64,000 bases of DNA from Culex pipiens pallens (GCF_016801865.2 NC_068938.1:54696937-54760936); one strand, 5' to 3'; shown: positions 33,279 to 45,096, counted from the stretch's first letter. Program-made: numbers and translations. Notes: a model not told the origin generated them from the letters alone.

Positions 33279-34555
33279 ATGGACGCAGCAGCCGAGGTCC
33301 CCGCGGAGGAAATCCTGTTCCAGAAGCACGCCAAGTACTTTGTCCGGTTTCTGAACATCCTGCCGGCGCGGCTGGCCTCGCACGATTCGACCAGGTGGGT
33401 TTGGCTGAACTCTAGGTTGCAAGTTGGGCTGGGTTCATTTGGAAGTTTCTGTCTTTTCAGAGTCACGATAGCGTTCTTCGCCGTGAGTGGGTTGGACGTG
33501 CTCGATTCGTTGCATTTGCTGTCCGACTCCTTCCGGACCGACATCGTCAACTGGATCTACTCGCTGCAGGTTGTTCCGGGTGTGGGAGCGCGACCTTGTG
33601 GGGGAATTCAAGGTTCCAGCACGTTGAACGTTCTTAATCCGCCGGAATGTTGTGGATTGGAAGCGTACCGTTGGGGCCACTTGGCCATCACGTACACCGG
33701 CATTGCGGTGTTGGTGGCCCTTGGCGATGATCTGTCGCGGCTCGATCGGCGTGCCATCATCGACGGGGTGGCCGCGGTGCAGCGGCCGGACGGAAGCTTC
33801 AGTGCCACGATCGACGGCAGCGAGCACGACATGCGATTTGTGTACTGTGCCGCGGCCATTTGCGCCATGCTGAACGACTGGGGCCGCGTCGACCGACGGA
33901 AGATGGCCGAATACATCCAGAAGAGCATTGTAAGTGTGGTGTGTAATATTGAACGATTCGTAAAACCTCAAACCTCATTCCGTTTCAGCGCTACGACTAC
34001 GGAATCAGCCAACACTACGAGATGGAGTCGCACGGTGGCACGACATTCTGCGCGATCGCTGCCCTCGAGCTCAGCGGCCAGCTGGACATTCTCAGCGCGG
34101 ACGTGCGCGCCAGGATCGTCCGGTGGCTCGTGTTCCGCCAGCAGGACGGCTTCCAAGGCCGGCCGAACAAACCCGTTGACACGTGCTACTCGTTCTGGAT
34201 CGGGGCCACGCTCAAAATCCTGAACGCGTTCGAGCTGACCAGCTCCAAGGACAACCGGCAGTACGTGATGTCGACCCAGGATAAAACCGTCGGCGGCTTC
34301 TCCAAATGGCCCGGCTCGCACACCGACCCCTTTCACACGTACTTTGGCATCTGCGGGTTGAGCTTCCTGCAGGAGCCCGGCCTGCAACCGGTCGAACCGG
34401 CCCTAAACATATCGCAGCGCGCCTTCCAGCGACTGAAACAGCTGCACGCGGTCTGGGAGCTGGAGCGGGAACAGCCGGACGGCAACGGAACCGTTCCCAG
34501 CAGCAGCAGTAACAGCATCTGCGTCAAACGGGACGTCAGAGTTAACATTGAGTAA
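33279..34555 (+). CDS. PGGT1B: Geranylgeranyl transferase type I subunit beta
   Basis: Three exons, 33279-33394, 33461-33929 and 33989-34555, join in phase to 383 residues (human PGGT1B is 377). The enzyme, with the shared farnesyltransferase alpha subunit, attaches geranylgeranyl to CaaX-box proteins such as Rho and Rap GTPases in the cytosol. Visible evidence: alpha-alpha barrel repeats beginning DSTRVTIAFFAVSGLDVLD and YRWGHLAITYTGIAVLVALG, QRPDGSFSATIDGSEHDMRF, the zinc-site aspartate and cysteine in KPVDTCYSFWIGATLK and the zinc-site histidine in SHTDPFHTYFGICGLSF. The start at 33279 is in frame with a longer open stretch upstream, but that upstream part is low-complexity leader, and MDAAAE leads directly into the conserved HAKYFVRFLNILP segment. 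Confidence 0.94.
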
Positions 34556-34836
34556 GCGCCGCGGAAGGTGAACCACTAATTTTATCGCACATTGAAGGGA
34601 ATGGGAGATGCTTCTTTCGTACCAGATAAGTTTATATTTTTATTAGGCAAAAATTTAGAGGAGTACCCAATCATTGGTAAATTGAACTTTATTTAATCTC
34701 GCTGCAATTCCTCGTGTCTAAGCTAAATGTGTAAGTTGTAGCAAGTTATTACAGCAAAATATATACATATTGATTTCACGGAACAAACTAGAATTTGTGT
34801 TGTATTTTGTTGTGTTATCTTCATGTTGGGACTGAC

Positions 34837-34842
34837 AATAAA
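34837..34842 (+). promoter_or_regulatory. Poly(A) signal for PGGT1B
   Basis: AATAAA about 280 nt beyond the PGGT1B stop codon. Confidence 0.5.
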
Positions 34843-35358
34843 CCCTTTACAGCGTGCTCAAACAAACGTGACTGCGCGTGGCGCAGTTTTATCTGGAAGC
34901 TGTTACAACACGTCTTATCTATTACAGCAGCTGCATAAGGTAAGATGGTTGTAAAGTTATAAAAATTTTAATTGTTGGGAAGTGTAGGGGTTACATACAA
35001 GTAGAAATGTTGCAGACAATTTATTAAATCCACTAAAAGGTGATTTTCAACCCCTCCACAAAGTTTCATGAAGATATTTTTATAATAAAACTTAGTAAGA
35101 GACGATTTAACCTAAAAATCTTGCCATGTGTAAAGCAAACTGTCAAACTTTCTGAGCTTTTTTCTCCAAACACAGAGCTGCTTTACCGGTGCCACGATAT
35201 CTTGAGATGGGATGGACCAAATTGGCTGAAATTTGGAATGACGACTTCCAAGGCGATTCCAAGACATCTCACCCTTGCTCTGAGTCAGTACGAGCAACAC
35301 GCTAGAACACGCTTTGAGTGTTCGTGCCAGGCATTCGCACCTTCTTTTCCGGTTACTC

Positions 35359-37168
35359 CAGGGTTGTTACGGATAAGTCGAGAAAAAATCCGCGCCAGAT
35401 CCGCGCCATATAAAAAAATCGCGACAAACAAAGAAGAGAGTAACATAAAAAATTAAATTTTAAACGAAAAAAGAATAATACACAAGGCATTTGGATCAGT
35501 ACCTTTGATCAGTTGTGGATTCATATCCCGCCTGTACCAAATGGAACCATTTTTACCATTTCTGAAACAATATTAGCATTTTTTGCAACACTTTTAATAT
35601 CGTTGTTTTAAAAACAAATTCAGGAAAAAAAAATTAAATTGGAAAATTTAAAAAAATTAAAACCATGAAATAAATCACCTAATTATAAAATCTAGGGATT
35701 TAGTACTTGATAATTCTCACCAAAACTTTACTCTGGAAAATCGAAACACGAAATTTCTATTATTTTCTTCTCTGAATTTCTCTAAACAAAAATATGACTC
35801 CGAAAATGATCCGAACTAAGAAAACGGCCCTATTGTAAAATCCTACAGTTCCTTCCTTGACTTGACGAAAAGTACAAGTTTTCGTATCCAATAAAGCAAC
35901 AAATTACAAATAATTTAATAATTTAATAATTTAATAATTTAATAATTTAATAATTTAATAATTTAATAATTTAATAATTTAATAATTTAATAATTTAATA
36001 ATTTAATAATCTAATAATTTAATAACTTAATAATTTTATAATTTTATAATTTTATAATTTTATAATTTTATAATTTTATAATTTTATAATTTTATAATTT
36101 TATAATTTTATAATTTTATAATTTTATAATTTAATAATTTAATAATTTAATAATTTAATAATTTAAAAATTTAATAATTTAATAATTTTATAATTTATTA
36201 ATTAAATTTTTTAATGAATTCATAATTTCATAATTAAATAATTTGATGATTTAAAAATTTAATAATTTAATAATTTGATAACTTAAAAACTGTCTTTAAA
36301 AATTAAAAATTACCAAAAAAATCAATTGTAATATTTTTGTAAACTTTCAATTTAAAAATTGTACTTTTTAACGTTTTTTGAGTCTGTAAGTTTTGACAAT
36401 TTCAAGTTATGAATTCTGTTTTTTTTTATTTCAAATTGTTGATTTCCAGATTTCTTATTTTTTAATTTTAACATTACATTTCGCTTTTAGACGGAGCTTT
36501 TAGCAGATTTCTAAGTGCATTTCGTCATGTTGTGATAATTGGGAGTAGAATCAATTCTACCTGAATCAGAGTGGCAACAGAATTTTTATTTTTTTCAATA
36601 ATCCAAAAATTTAAATTTTTTATATTTAAAAAACATAAAAATCTAAAAAGTTTCATAGCTTCATTTTTTATAAATTCTGTAAATTTTTGAATTTTGTTAT
36701 TTTGATTTTAATAAATTGGTATTTATTTGAATTGTTAAGCAGATTTTTTTTTAAAAATAATGAGTTGTAATGTTATGTTAAATTAATAAAACAAATCTCA
36801 ATACATTAAAAAACATCGCTCCTTGAAGATTATTTCAAAGTTTCGTATGAAAAAAAAAAAACAATCAATAATTTTTAGAAGAAAATTTTCTTCATTAACA
36901 ACTTCTTAGAAATTGATGTTTTCGCACTCAACGAAAAAGATTGAATTTAATTATTTCCTAATAATATTTTCCTTGTAATTTGAAAGAAATTCTATCGTTC
37001 TCAATTATTTTGTTTATCAAAATTGCTATCCGCGCGAAATCGATTAGATTAGATTAGACAAAATTGCTACCGCGCGAAATCCGCGCCTGAGCAAAATTAT
37101 CCAGCAAATCCGCGCCAGATCCGCGCGATACGCGCCATCCGCGCGATCCCCGCCGTCCGTAACAACCC
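35359..37168 (-). mobile_element. CAGGG-ended 1.8 kb DNA element (copy 1)
   Basis: Ends CAGGGTTGTTACGGA (35359) and TCCGTAACAACCCTG (37168) are perfect inverted repeats. Both subterminal regions are made of GCGCGGATTT/AAATCCGCGC words. It matches the element at 54796-56610 end for end in the opposite orientation (1810 against 1815 bp). The middle contains an octamer satellite. No transposase. I see no target duplication at this copy. Confidence 0.8.
35905..36290. repeat. TTTAATAA and TTTTATAA octamer array inside the CAGGG element
   Basis: About 15 units of TTTAATAA, then about 12 of TTTTATAA, then TTTAATAA again with decay. It occupies the same part of the element as the TTCTTAAA array in the other copy. 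Confidence 0.93.
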
Positions 37169-37720
37169 TGCATTTTAACTCGGCCGGGGGTGGTACATTA
37201 CGTAGGGTTTGATGTAAGTATAAGCGCCTAACCATTTATAGTGTGCCTAGCAACTTTCATTAAAGCAAAAACTGTTTTAGTTTGAATTCAAAAACTAATT
37301 GTTATTAACAGTGTATTGTTTTCTCCTGAAATCTTCCCTATTGTTGAGTCGTGTTTATATGTTGCTATTTCTTTTGTCACGGTGTTTTGTTACAATTTTT
37401 GGTCCTAAGCATTTTATAAAAGTTTTTCAAAAGTACAATAGTAATATTTGTGTTAATTCTTTGATCATTCCAAAAAATGAGTAAGGGCTCAAACCCTCGG
37501 GGCAAGACAGTGAAGAAACCAGAACAAACTAGAGTTACTCCGGGAGCAAACGGGAGGAATCGAGAGAAATTCGGAGAAATAAGAGAAACCTCGCTCTTCT
37601 TGTCAGAAATGTCACTTTTGACATTGTTGACGTTTCTCATCTGATGTTATGTTTACCGTTTTGATTTTGCCTGTGTGAAGTTCGCTGCTTTTTGCGGCAA
37701 TTATTTTTGGGGATAAAAAC

Positions 37721-37864
37721 ATGTTGCTAAATTTTCTGAAATGCCTTGCCCTGCGACCCACTCCAAGTACTCCGGTAAGTATTAACGGGGAGTTTCCACC
37801 CGAGTTGGAAAACCTCCGCAAGAAAATTGCCGCACTGTCCAACTCCAGTATGTATATTTTTTAA
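37721..37864 (+). pseudogene. Captured start-exon fragment of an unidentified gene
   Basis: A 47-codon ORF begins after a promoter-like region with a clean ATG context (AAAAAC before ATG). Strong donor-like sites (CCGGTAAGTATT, TCCAGTATGTAT) and an acceptor (CTCCTCCCCCAG at about 37880) suggest that genomic, not processed, sequence was captured. Translated segments include LRPTPSTPV and PPELENLRKKIAAL. I cannot name the parent gene. Confidence 0.4.
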
Positions 37865-38624
37865 CTTTCCTCCTCCCCCAGATCGTGTTGAAAAATGCAC
37901 ATCGGAATGTGCAGGAAGTGTACCGGAACAGCAACATTCCCGAAGGCTAGATCGGCTCATGTAACGACCCCGTACGAGGTCGTGGGCAAGTCATGGACCG
38001 GACAGAAGCTACAGACTCCAATGGACACATGGGAAGAACCAGGAACTAGGAAGGCCAAGGACATAATCGTCGATTGAGGACGTGTACGAAGGCCCGAAAA
38101 GGATTCCACGACATTGTGTCACCGTGGCCATATGCTGGCAGGGTTTTTTTTTGGATTTGTTGTAGTTTGGCCGTTATTTATTGTATCTCGTGTTGGTTAA
38201 TAAACATTAATTTCCGTGGGGAGAGGGAAGGGAGGGGGCATCCTAATCTGCACCTTCGGGATTTTGAGCGATCTTCGGCAATACGGGATGATTATGTCCA
38301 GTTCGGTAAGTGGCTCTTCGCTTGGTTTTCTTCGTGTGTTTTGTCGTTCCCGGGACTCAGCAAGAGGTAGGTAGGTAGGTCGTGGTACGTTTTGGAGGTA
38401 GGTCCCTTGTAGCCGGTTAGCGGTTTGCTGCAACATGAACTGAACTTCTTCCAAGACAAATCACTTCGTCGTCAAGCTTCTATGACTCGTCGATCTTAGC
38501 GCATTTGGGAGAACTTCCGGTTGCACTTGTTCTGTTTCGAGTCGTCGAGAGCTGCCATTTGCTCGAAGACTTAGTCACTGTAAAGAATAAACGTTTAGTT
38601 TGAAACCAAAATCGTCACCAAACT

Positions 38625-39110
38625 AGGTGTTGACCGTGAGAATAATCGCAATGACCTGGGAAGCTTCTAGATTGACCCTCAGTTGAAGGATGGTTTCTTT
38701 GGAATTGCCAAGTACGGCCATGGTTTAGACGAGTTCAGCTTTTAGGGCAATCGGGACAGAACAGCTGATGAGGCCGAGTAGGTTGAGTGTTCGCAGAGGG
38801 CAACACGGGCCACCACAGCACGGATCACTAGCAGGACTGCTTGCAATCCTCAAGGCTCGGCTGATATAAACCGTCTCGGAACCGGGGTTCTGTTCCTGAT
38901 AGTACCGGGACAGCAAGTTGAAGAAGTATTCCCACGAGATGGTCGGTGCGGCACCTCCAATGCCACCTTGGCTTTCCTGCTTCAGCAGGTTGAACGCGGT
39001 TTAGATACGGATTGAAGAGAATTGGAGGTAGATAATCTCCGGCCAACAAGATGAACTTGAACAGACAAATTGATCGTAACGACCCGCGATAGTTGGCAGC
39101 CACTTCCATC
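38625..39110 (-). pseudogene. Captured NUP205-like fragment
   Basis: Minus-strand translation gives MEVAANYRGSLRSICLFKF and LLAGDYLPPILFNPYLNR. After a frameshift near 38990 it continues WEYFFNLLSRYYQEQNPGS, then LGLISCSVPIALKAELV and AVLGNSKETILQL. This order recalls the central part of the scaffold nucleoporin NUP205 (GLLQC-IP-LKAELLKTLAAFG in vertebrates, from memory). An in-frame stop follows KAELV. The fragment lies wholly inside the transposon 37496-39812, so it is a captured, non-functional piece. NUP188/205-type identity is probable, not certain. Confidence 0.65.
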
Positions 39111-39820
39111 GGTCCCCATTTCTCGAGGGTCAGCGAGAGATGTTAAATACAAAATAGACGACTAAACGCAAGAAATGACCCATATTTCATCTGTGGTATC
39201 GGTCGAGAGTCGTGTCGATATCCTTCTCCAAGTCGATCTGGAACTGTAACGAACTTCCGATGCGGAGTGCCATTCTTCTTGTTGCATCTGTACTAACAGT
39301 CGACTTGAAACCGAACCCCGCCAATTACAACTTCCACTTCTTCCTCGAGTGAACAATTGGCCGCGGTCGACGTCGTGGTTCCCACCGCCGGATTGGTCGT
39401 GTGAATCACGGGCTGTGTTTCTGGAAGTGCCGTCGTGACTCACTTGCGTAGCCACCGCAGAAGCTGGCCTGCTGACAACCGACACTCCGATCGTATTTAA
39501 TATGGCCAATCATGCCAGAGAACCATTCCAGATTCTGGAATCGTCTGGAAAAAAAAATCTTTTAAAGGTAAACAAACAACAAAATGACATTTCCTTGTTT
39601 CGCTCTTCTCTCTTTGTTTGCTCTCTTCATAGAGATCTCTCTTAAAATATTCGGAGCAAACGGGAGCAATCGGGAGGAATCTGGAGGAATGTAGAGCAAC
39701 CAAGAGGAATGAGCTGAAAACGGTCAAAAGTAAAATTTCAGAGCAAACGGGAGCAAAGCAGAGGAAACGGGAGCAACCAGAGTAACTCTCTTGCTCACTG
39801 TCTTGCCCCGAGCTCAAACC

Positions 39821-40840
39821 TCATTTGTTTGAAGAAAAGAGTAAAGATTGAAAACAATGGACAGTGAAAGAAATATACTTTTTGAAGAATCAATAGTAAA
39901 AGAAAGATAGTAATTTATGAAGTTATGAAGAAATTAAGAATAATTAATAAATAGAGGTAACAAACAAGCTTAGATTGTATTGAGGGCAATTTACAGGGAA
40001 GATGAAAAATTATTCAAATAGATAAATAAAGAAAAGGCACATGATAAACAAAATTGACATCGCTGCCAAATTAAGGGAAAGCAGAAAGTTTGTTACAGCA
40101 GCATCAATTGGTAAAATAGAGTGGAAAAGCGTTGAGAAATAAGAGAATCAAATGAGTAAAATCGAAATCAAATGGAGGATAGTAAACAGAAGCCGCGTTA
40201 GAAAATCAGTGAAACAAAATAAACAGAAGATAGGTGGTAGCTGAAATGGAAAGAAGAGAAACCCCGTTGTGCGATGTTTCAGGTACATCCACAGCAGTTG
40301 ACTCAACATACTGCGAATCAAAGCAATACCGTCTACAATCACAAATTACTTCCCTTTCCCACATTGACGCGCCCCTTTCTTTTAGCCGTCTCGACTTTGA
40401 CCCGCGGTGGTCAAAGGTTTACGATCCGTTTCCACAGGCCACCAGCTAGGTCATCATGAAAACCAAGCCAACGTGGAGGTAAGAAAATAGGACACTCGCA
40501 AGGAACCAGAGCTATACTGTCTTGATCAAGAATGATCTAACAGGACTACGGACGTAGTCAGTGACGCTCCTTCCAGGATGTTCCTCGCCTGAGCGTCAAC
40601 TGAAGAGGTATCATCAGCATCATTCGCCCTTGGCCTGCAAATAGCATTTTCTTTCTCAAACACAAACTAAATATCACAATGTGTAGAGAATTCAATGAAT
40701 AATATTCATAAACATAAAAAATGGATTCAAGTTAAGAAATCATTCCATCTTGGACTGGACTGGAGTTTCTAAAAAGAACCGCGGCTCTGTTCGTTCGCTC
40801 TTTTTAGTGAACTGGCTCGCTCTTTTTTGCCCACCTCTAG
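39821..40840. other. Intergenic DNA with weak exon-like pieces
   Basis: A 40283-40449 stretch after a TTTCAG reads VSGTSTAVDSTYC and FDPRWSKVYDPFPQA. On the minus strand near 40625-40520 there is ANDADDTSSVDAQARNILEG after a TTTGCAG. Both look like exon remnants with unlike neighbours; neither is identified. Confidence 0.3.
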
Positions 40841-40944
40841 CCGGCACGGTTGGCCACAAAATCGCCCAACTGCTCAGGGACGAGGATTGTGGCGTCAGGG
40901 TGAAAGTGGCCGAAGCGTTGGGTATCATCTACTGTGAATGCTAG
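40841..40944 (+). pseudogene. HEAT-repeat exon fragment
   Basis: After an acceptor-like CACCTCTAG the frame reads GTVGHKIAQLLRDEDCGVRV then KVAEALGIIYCEC and a stop. This is the classic HEAT-repeat helix pattern (D-x-V-R-x-x-A-x-x-A-L-G). No other exon of a matching gene is found next to it, so a captured or decayed exon is likelier than a working gene. Confidence 0.45.
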
Positions 40945-41019
40945 AAAAACTGAGAATCTGCTTTCGTGGGAATCGTGATACTGTTTGCTTAAAAACTGGC
41001 AACAAATATTTTAAATCTG

Positions 41020-41025
41020 TTTATT
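41020..41025 (-). promoter_or_regulatory. Poly(A) signal for ALADIN
   Basis: AATAAA on the minus strand, about 65 nt after the ALADIN stop. Confidence 0.6.
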
Positions 41026-41090
41026 AAATGCAAAATGAAGAACAAGTCAAAGAAAACGTTTTTTTTTACAATCAATAGAAAATAAATCCT

Positions 41091-42589
41091 TCAGATAAAG
41101 GGGAAATATTGAACCCGACCGCTTGACCAGCCAATTGTCAGCACGGTTTTTAATTTTTCGCTAGATCTACGACCTTGATGTTCCTGGAAGCAGATACACG
41201 AGGCACTTTCGATCCCAATCCCGGTGAGAAAGCAAGAAGGTGTAATGCTAATCTGGCTGCGGTTGATTACGGTATTGAAGATCGCGATAGCAGACGTGTC
41301 CTTGAAGGTGACGGCAAGATATTCGCTTTGAGGACACCACGCCAGGGCCTGCGGACGGCCACCCACTTCAGCTTGGCCAATGGCGATCTTGGACAGGTCG
41401 GCAATCGGAATTGCGGACTTTGGCACCAGCGTCGAGGTGAAAACTTCATCCTCCACGAATCCCAAACAGTACAGGAACGAGTCCTCCGACGTAACAAACA
41501 GAAGATGGGAGTCGGAACGGGACCACACTACCGATTGAATCGTGCCTTGATTAACGGTCCAACGGTCGGGTGACCATTTGTTAGTCTGCCAAACCCGGAA
41601 AACGCCGCCCACCGTTGTCGAGCAAAGTTTGGATCCGGTCGGGGACCATTTCAAAAGTGCACACGGTGGCCCAACTCGGCGCAAGGGAACCTGCTTGCTT
41701 TGGTCAACGTCCCAGATGAGAACGTCCGAATCGTTGATGCTGGCCGTCGCCAACAAACACCCGTTGGGACTCCACTCGACAGACGTGACCGGAAAGTGAT
41801 TGCCGTGCTTTAGCTGCACCGCTTGTGAAAGTGGCCGCGTTATCAAGCTGTTTGGATCAACACTCCAGATGAGCGCACCATTCTGGCATCCAACGGCCAA
41901 CTCTCCCGAGGTGAGATTTCGCCACGCCATGGAGCTGATGGATTTTTGAAGGCCACTCTTCAATATCGGCACAATGGTAGGTTCATCGCTGTAAATCCTG
42001 ATACTATCGTCCGAAGCGGCAATCGCAATCTTAAAACAGTTTGGATGCCAACGGATGTAACGGATCGAACTCTTGTGCCATTCTTTAGTTTGCGTATACT
42101 TGCCGATGGAATCGACGCCCTGCTGTCCTTTGAGATGTGGCTTCAGGAAATACTTTACACGATTTCCACAACCGATAAGCACCAACAAGTAACGCGCCAG
42201 CGACCCTACGATGGCGTTGTATTGACCATTGTCCTCGCATGCCGCTTCCTGCAGTGCCTCAACGGGACCTTCTTCGAAAAATGTCCGAGTTATGCGCTTC
42301 ACCAACGTTTCATTCACCGGCACCATCAGCGTCCGACGGTCTTCACGGACCTGCATCGACGCATGGTGATGGAACAGCTCGCGGCCGATGTTTATCTCCG
42401 GGTACGTTGAGAGTTCCTGTCCAGAAAGAGATACAATACAGTTACAGACCGTTGGCCAAAACCCTCACTCCTACTCACGTTTCCCGCACTGGAAGCATCG
42501 ACCTCGGTGATTGGCAGGGTGCAAATTCGGCCATTCCGCTCGCAAATCGATATTTCTCCCGATTGGGGCAAATTCGGAAAGGCTGCCAT
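41091..42589 (-). CDS. Aladin: Nuclear pore protein ALADIN (AAAS)
   Basis: Two exons, 42589-42479 and 42416-41091, join in phase 0 to 478 residues (human ALADIN is 546, mainly longer at the C-terminus). ALADIN is a WD-propeller nucleoporin anchored by NDC1 and also acts at spindle poles. Visible features: N-terminal MAAFPNLPQSGEI and a CxxxGRICTLPITEV strand, then an HxHASM and VNETLVKRITRTFFEEG segment. WD-type blades follow: IRYIRWHPNCFKIAIAASDD, SISSMAWRNLTSGELAVGC, VTSVEWSPNGCLLATAS with LIWDVD, and LLKWSPTGSKLCSTT with FRVWQT. The C-terminus ends in GWSSGRVQYFPFI. The order of these blades matches ALADIN. No break is seen. Confidence 0.93.
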
Positions 42590-43339
42590 GGTCTTCAGAG
42601 GTTCAGAGCACAAGTTGCCGGCACGAACGCGCAAATTTGAACACTTTTCCTTGTGACAGTTTGACAAAACAACAAAAATATATTGAACACGCTTGTCGAA
42701 ACATACAGATTTTACTCTCATCGTCATCACGGAGAATCGGCATTACACTTTTTCGAGTTAGAATACACGAAAATCAGGTTCAAGTATGATTACATACTTT
42801 CGTGTAACAAGGGTCGAACTGAAAATCGTGTAAAATACTGAATCAATTCACCGGTGGGGGATTGCCTATATTTGGGCGTATTCTTTATTTATATTGCTTA
42901 TTTTTTTGTGGTCAATAAAAATGTTAAACAATATTTTTAATTAATAAATTTTATTGATTCATTATCAACTTGTTATACAAAATATTTTCCAATAGAAGGC
43001 TAGTATGCAGATCGGAAGGAAAGATGAGAGAACGATGTTTTGGGGCAAGTTATGTAGATTTGATAAGGAAAGGCGGGAAGAAGGCTTTCTAGGCCCAGTG
43101 AAAAAAATATAATTTAACCCAAAAATGACGAACTTCTCGTCACAGTGTTCTGATGCAAACAATGCAACAATGCGAGCTCGAGCTGTCACAGCCCTGCGAA
43201 GTATGTTGGCTGACATATCGGGCGGCCAGTCAAAAAAACCAGCTAGAAGTGGCCTGACAAAAAACTTTAGTCAGAAAGAGATATGTAAACATACTTTGAA
43301 TGTGTTGGTAAATTTCTGACTAGAAAGCCTTATTCCCAG

Positions 43340-43666
43340 CTGTCAAAATAGTTAGCACGAAACCCGAATTTTAAATGGAGATTTTAAGAAAAGTGAAAAT
43401 TTGACCATTTTCCGGACAAATATCATCGATTTTTTTTCTGTGGGGTTGTTAAGCATGCCAAACTGAACCGAAAAACGCGTTTAGTTGAATTTATTGTTTT
43501 GAAAAAAATATTTGTGTTTTAAAAGCGTGTTTTGGTTCAGTTTGGCATGCTTAACAACCCCACAGAAAAAATCCGGTAAAATTTGCCCGGAAAATGGTCA
43601 AATTTTCACTTCTCTGAAAATCTCCATATAACATCCGGGTTTCGTGCTAACTAACTATTTTGACAG
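43340..43666. mobile_element. Large fold-back MITE with arms of about 145 bp
   Basis: CTGTCAAAATAGTTAGCACG at the left is inverted at the right (CGTGCTAACTAACTATTTTGACAG). The arms remain almost complementary through GACCATTTTCCGG, GGTTGTTAAGCATGCC and TTTGGTTCAG up to a loop of a few dozen bases. Non-coding. Confidence 0.8.
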
Positions 43667-43884
43667 CACGAAAACCCGTCTTACCTTACTAATCTACATA
43701 CATTGGTCTTCGGGCTTTTCTTCACCCTCTCTGGTTTGCTTATTGGTTTGCTTTCGCTGCTGCTGCTACACACAAAAAAATATAACTGTAATGACAAAAG
43801 TAGCTTACTTTCGAATTAAAAAGTTGCCAAAATTTGCTAAAGGAAAAGTTATTTTCTTGTTTTAAAAATGAAAACTTTTACTGC

Positions 43885-44336
43885 TACAGTTTTTGAAAAT
43901 CTCCAACGAAGAGGAGTACGACGAAAAGCGGCATAATCGGAGGTGGTCAGCGCGGGGGTTTACAACACCGGTGAGTATTGAGAATGTGTGCAGTGGATAA
44001 CCAGCCAACTTAACATACTTTCCATGTCTTTTAGCAACTTCCCGCCCACAAACGCTCACCTCGCGACGGTGTAGCTTCAGCCGAATGGACCTGGACAGTG
44101 CTCAAAATCGAATTCCGTTCCGAGGGCCTCATCAACCCCATGTTCCGTATGCGCTTTCAGGATCGGGAACTCCCCGTTCAGGCACTTTACTTCCCAGCCG
44201 GGAAATGTCGACCACCCTTCCCGAATCAACGGCCAACTCCTCCAAGACTGTCCTGATTGAGGCCGGAAACGTGGCCATCTTGTTCTTTACACTGCTGTCG
44301 CGCGTCGAAACCACCATCCGGAACCGTCCAGCCTGA
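43885..44336 (+). pseudogene. Two-exon gene fragment, unidentified
   Basis: A plus-strand segment reads FLKISNEEEYDEKRHNRRWS up to a good donor (CACCG|GTGAGTATTG at 43971). An acceptor (GTCTTTTAG at 44034) follows, then GC-rich coding-like sequence to about 44336, and an ATACAATAAAAC signal near 44420. In the phase that joins the exons the frame closes early (after PPRLS), while another frame stays open to 44336, implying a frameshift. I do not recognise the protein. It could be a 3' gene remnant or captured sequence. Confidence 0.35.
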
Positions 44337-44772
44337 GGTATTCAGAAGTGACCGGTGGCGCACCGGAAGAATCGGCCAAAGGGCTTAAACTCGGACCTTG
44401 GGCAGAAGCGTTAAATACAATAAAACAAGTTTTTTTTTAACATACTGTTTAGTTTTTTTTTAAATTAATATAAAAATCAAGCACATTTTTTCTGAAATTA
44501 GTGTAGTAGTGTTAAATGCAAGTTAAATGTTGTGTATTCTTGCCATAAAAGGTTTCTTTCCAATTAAAAGTAAAATACTTTCACCGATACAACGATTTTG
44601 TTCGAAAAATGCATGGTAGTATCAAAAACTTTCCAACTTTTAAATTGAAAAGTTTGAACTTTCTACGAATATTCACCTACGCGAACTTTTAATCCAACGA
44701 ACGATCTTTTTAAATTTATAGTAAATATTTTTTCTTTGTGTGTATATTTGATTTTTTTTTTCTTGACCAATT

Positions 44773-45096
44773 GGGTCCTAAAATGAAGCTTAGATTGCTG
44801 ATATTATTGTTTACAGCGATAAAACTTATTTTTCTGAGTACAATGACCCTTTGTACGACCACAAAGAGTTTAAAATGGATTTTTAAATCAATTTTGAAAA
44901 ATTAATCTCGCGGTCCTTCTTGACAGAAAAGCTCCTACTTGACAGCTCGTTCCAAGGGGACCATAGTTAATCCATCGAAAAATGTTGTCTTGTCAAAAAA
45001 AAAAATTGCATTAAAATGAAAAAAAGTGATCAGAAATGGTTTTTAATGGTGTTTTTTAACGTTGTACATAAAAATTGGCATAGGGCTTTAGTACCC
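44773..45096. mobile_element. AATT-flanked MITE (copy D, forward)
   Basis: GGGTCCTAAAATGAAG to CTTTAGTACCC, flanked by AATT; the best match to copies at 32.0 and 49.1 kb. Confidence 0.85.

Larger units (their letters stand above)
37496..39812. mobile_element. Gene-capturing DNA transposon, 8-bp target duplication (Pack-TIR type)
   Basis: Ends CTCGGGGCAAGACAGTGA and TCACTGTCTTGCCCCGAG are 18-bp perfect inverted repeats. CTCAAACC is duplicated on both sides (37488-37495 and 39813-39820), an 8-bp duplication as made by hAT and a few other superfamilies. Subterminal GAGCAAACGGGAG words occur at both ends. The interior is GC-rich and gene-like rather than transposon-like: a plus-strand exon-like segment with start codon and splice-like sites, an AATAAA, and minus-strand NUP205-like coding sequence. 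No transposase. Confidence 0.8.

Noticed and set aside
35359..37168. A 6-bp target duplication at this CAGGG copy
   Set aside because: The flanks (TTACTC left, CATTTT right) do not match, so none is claimed here.
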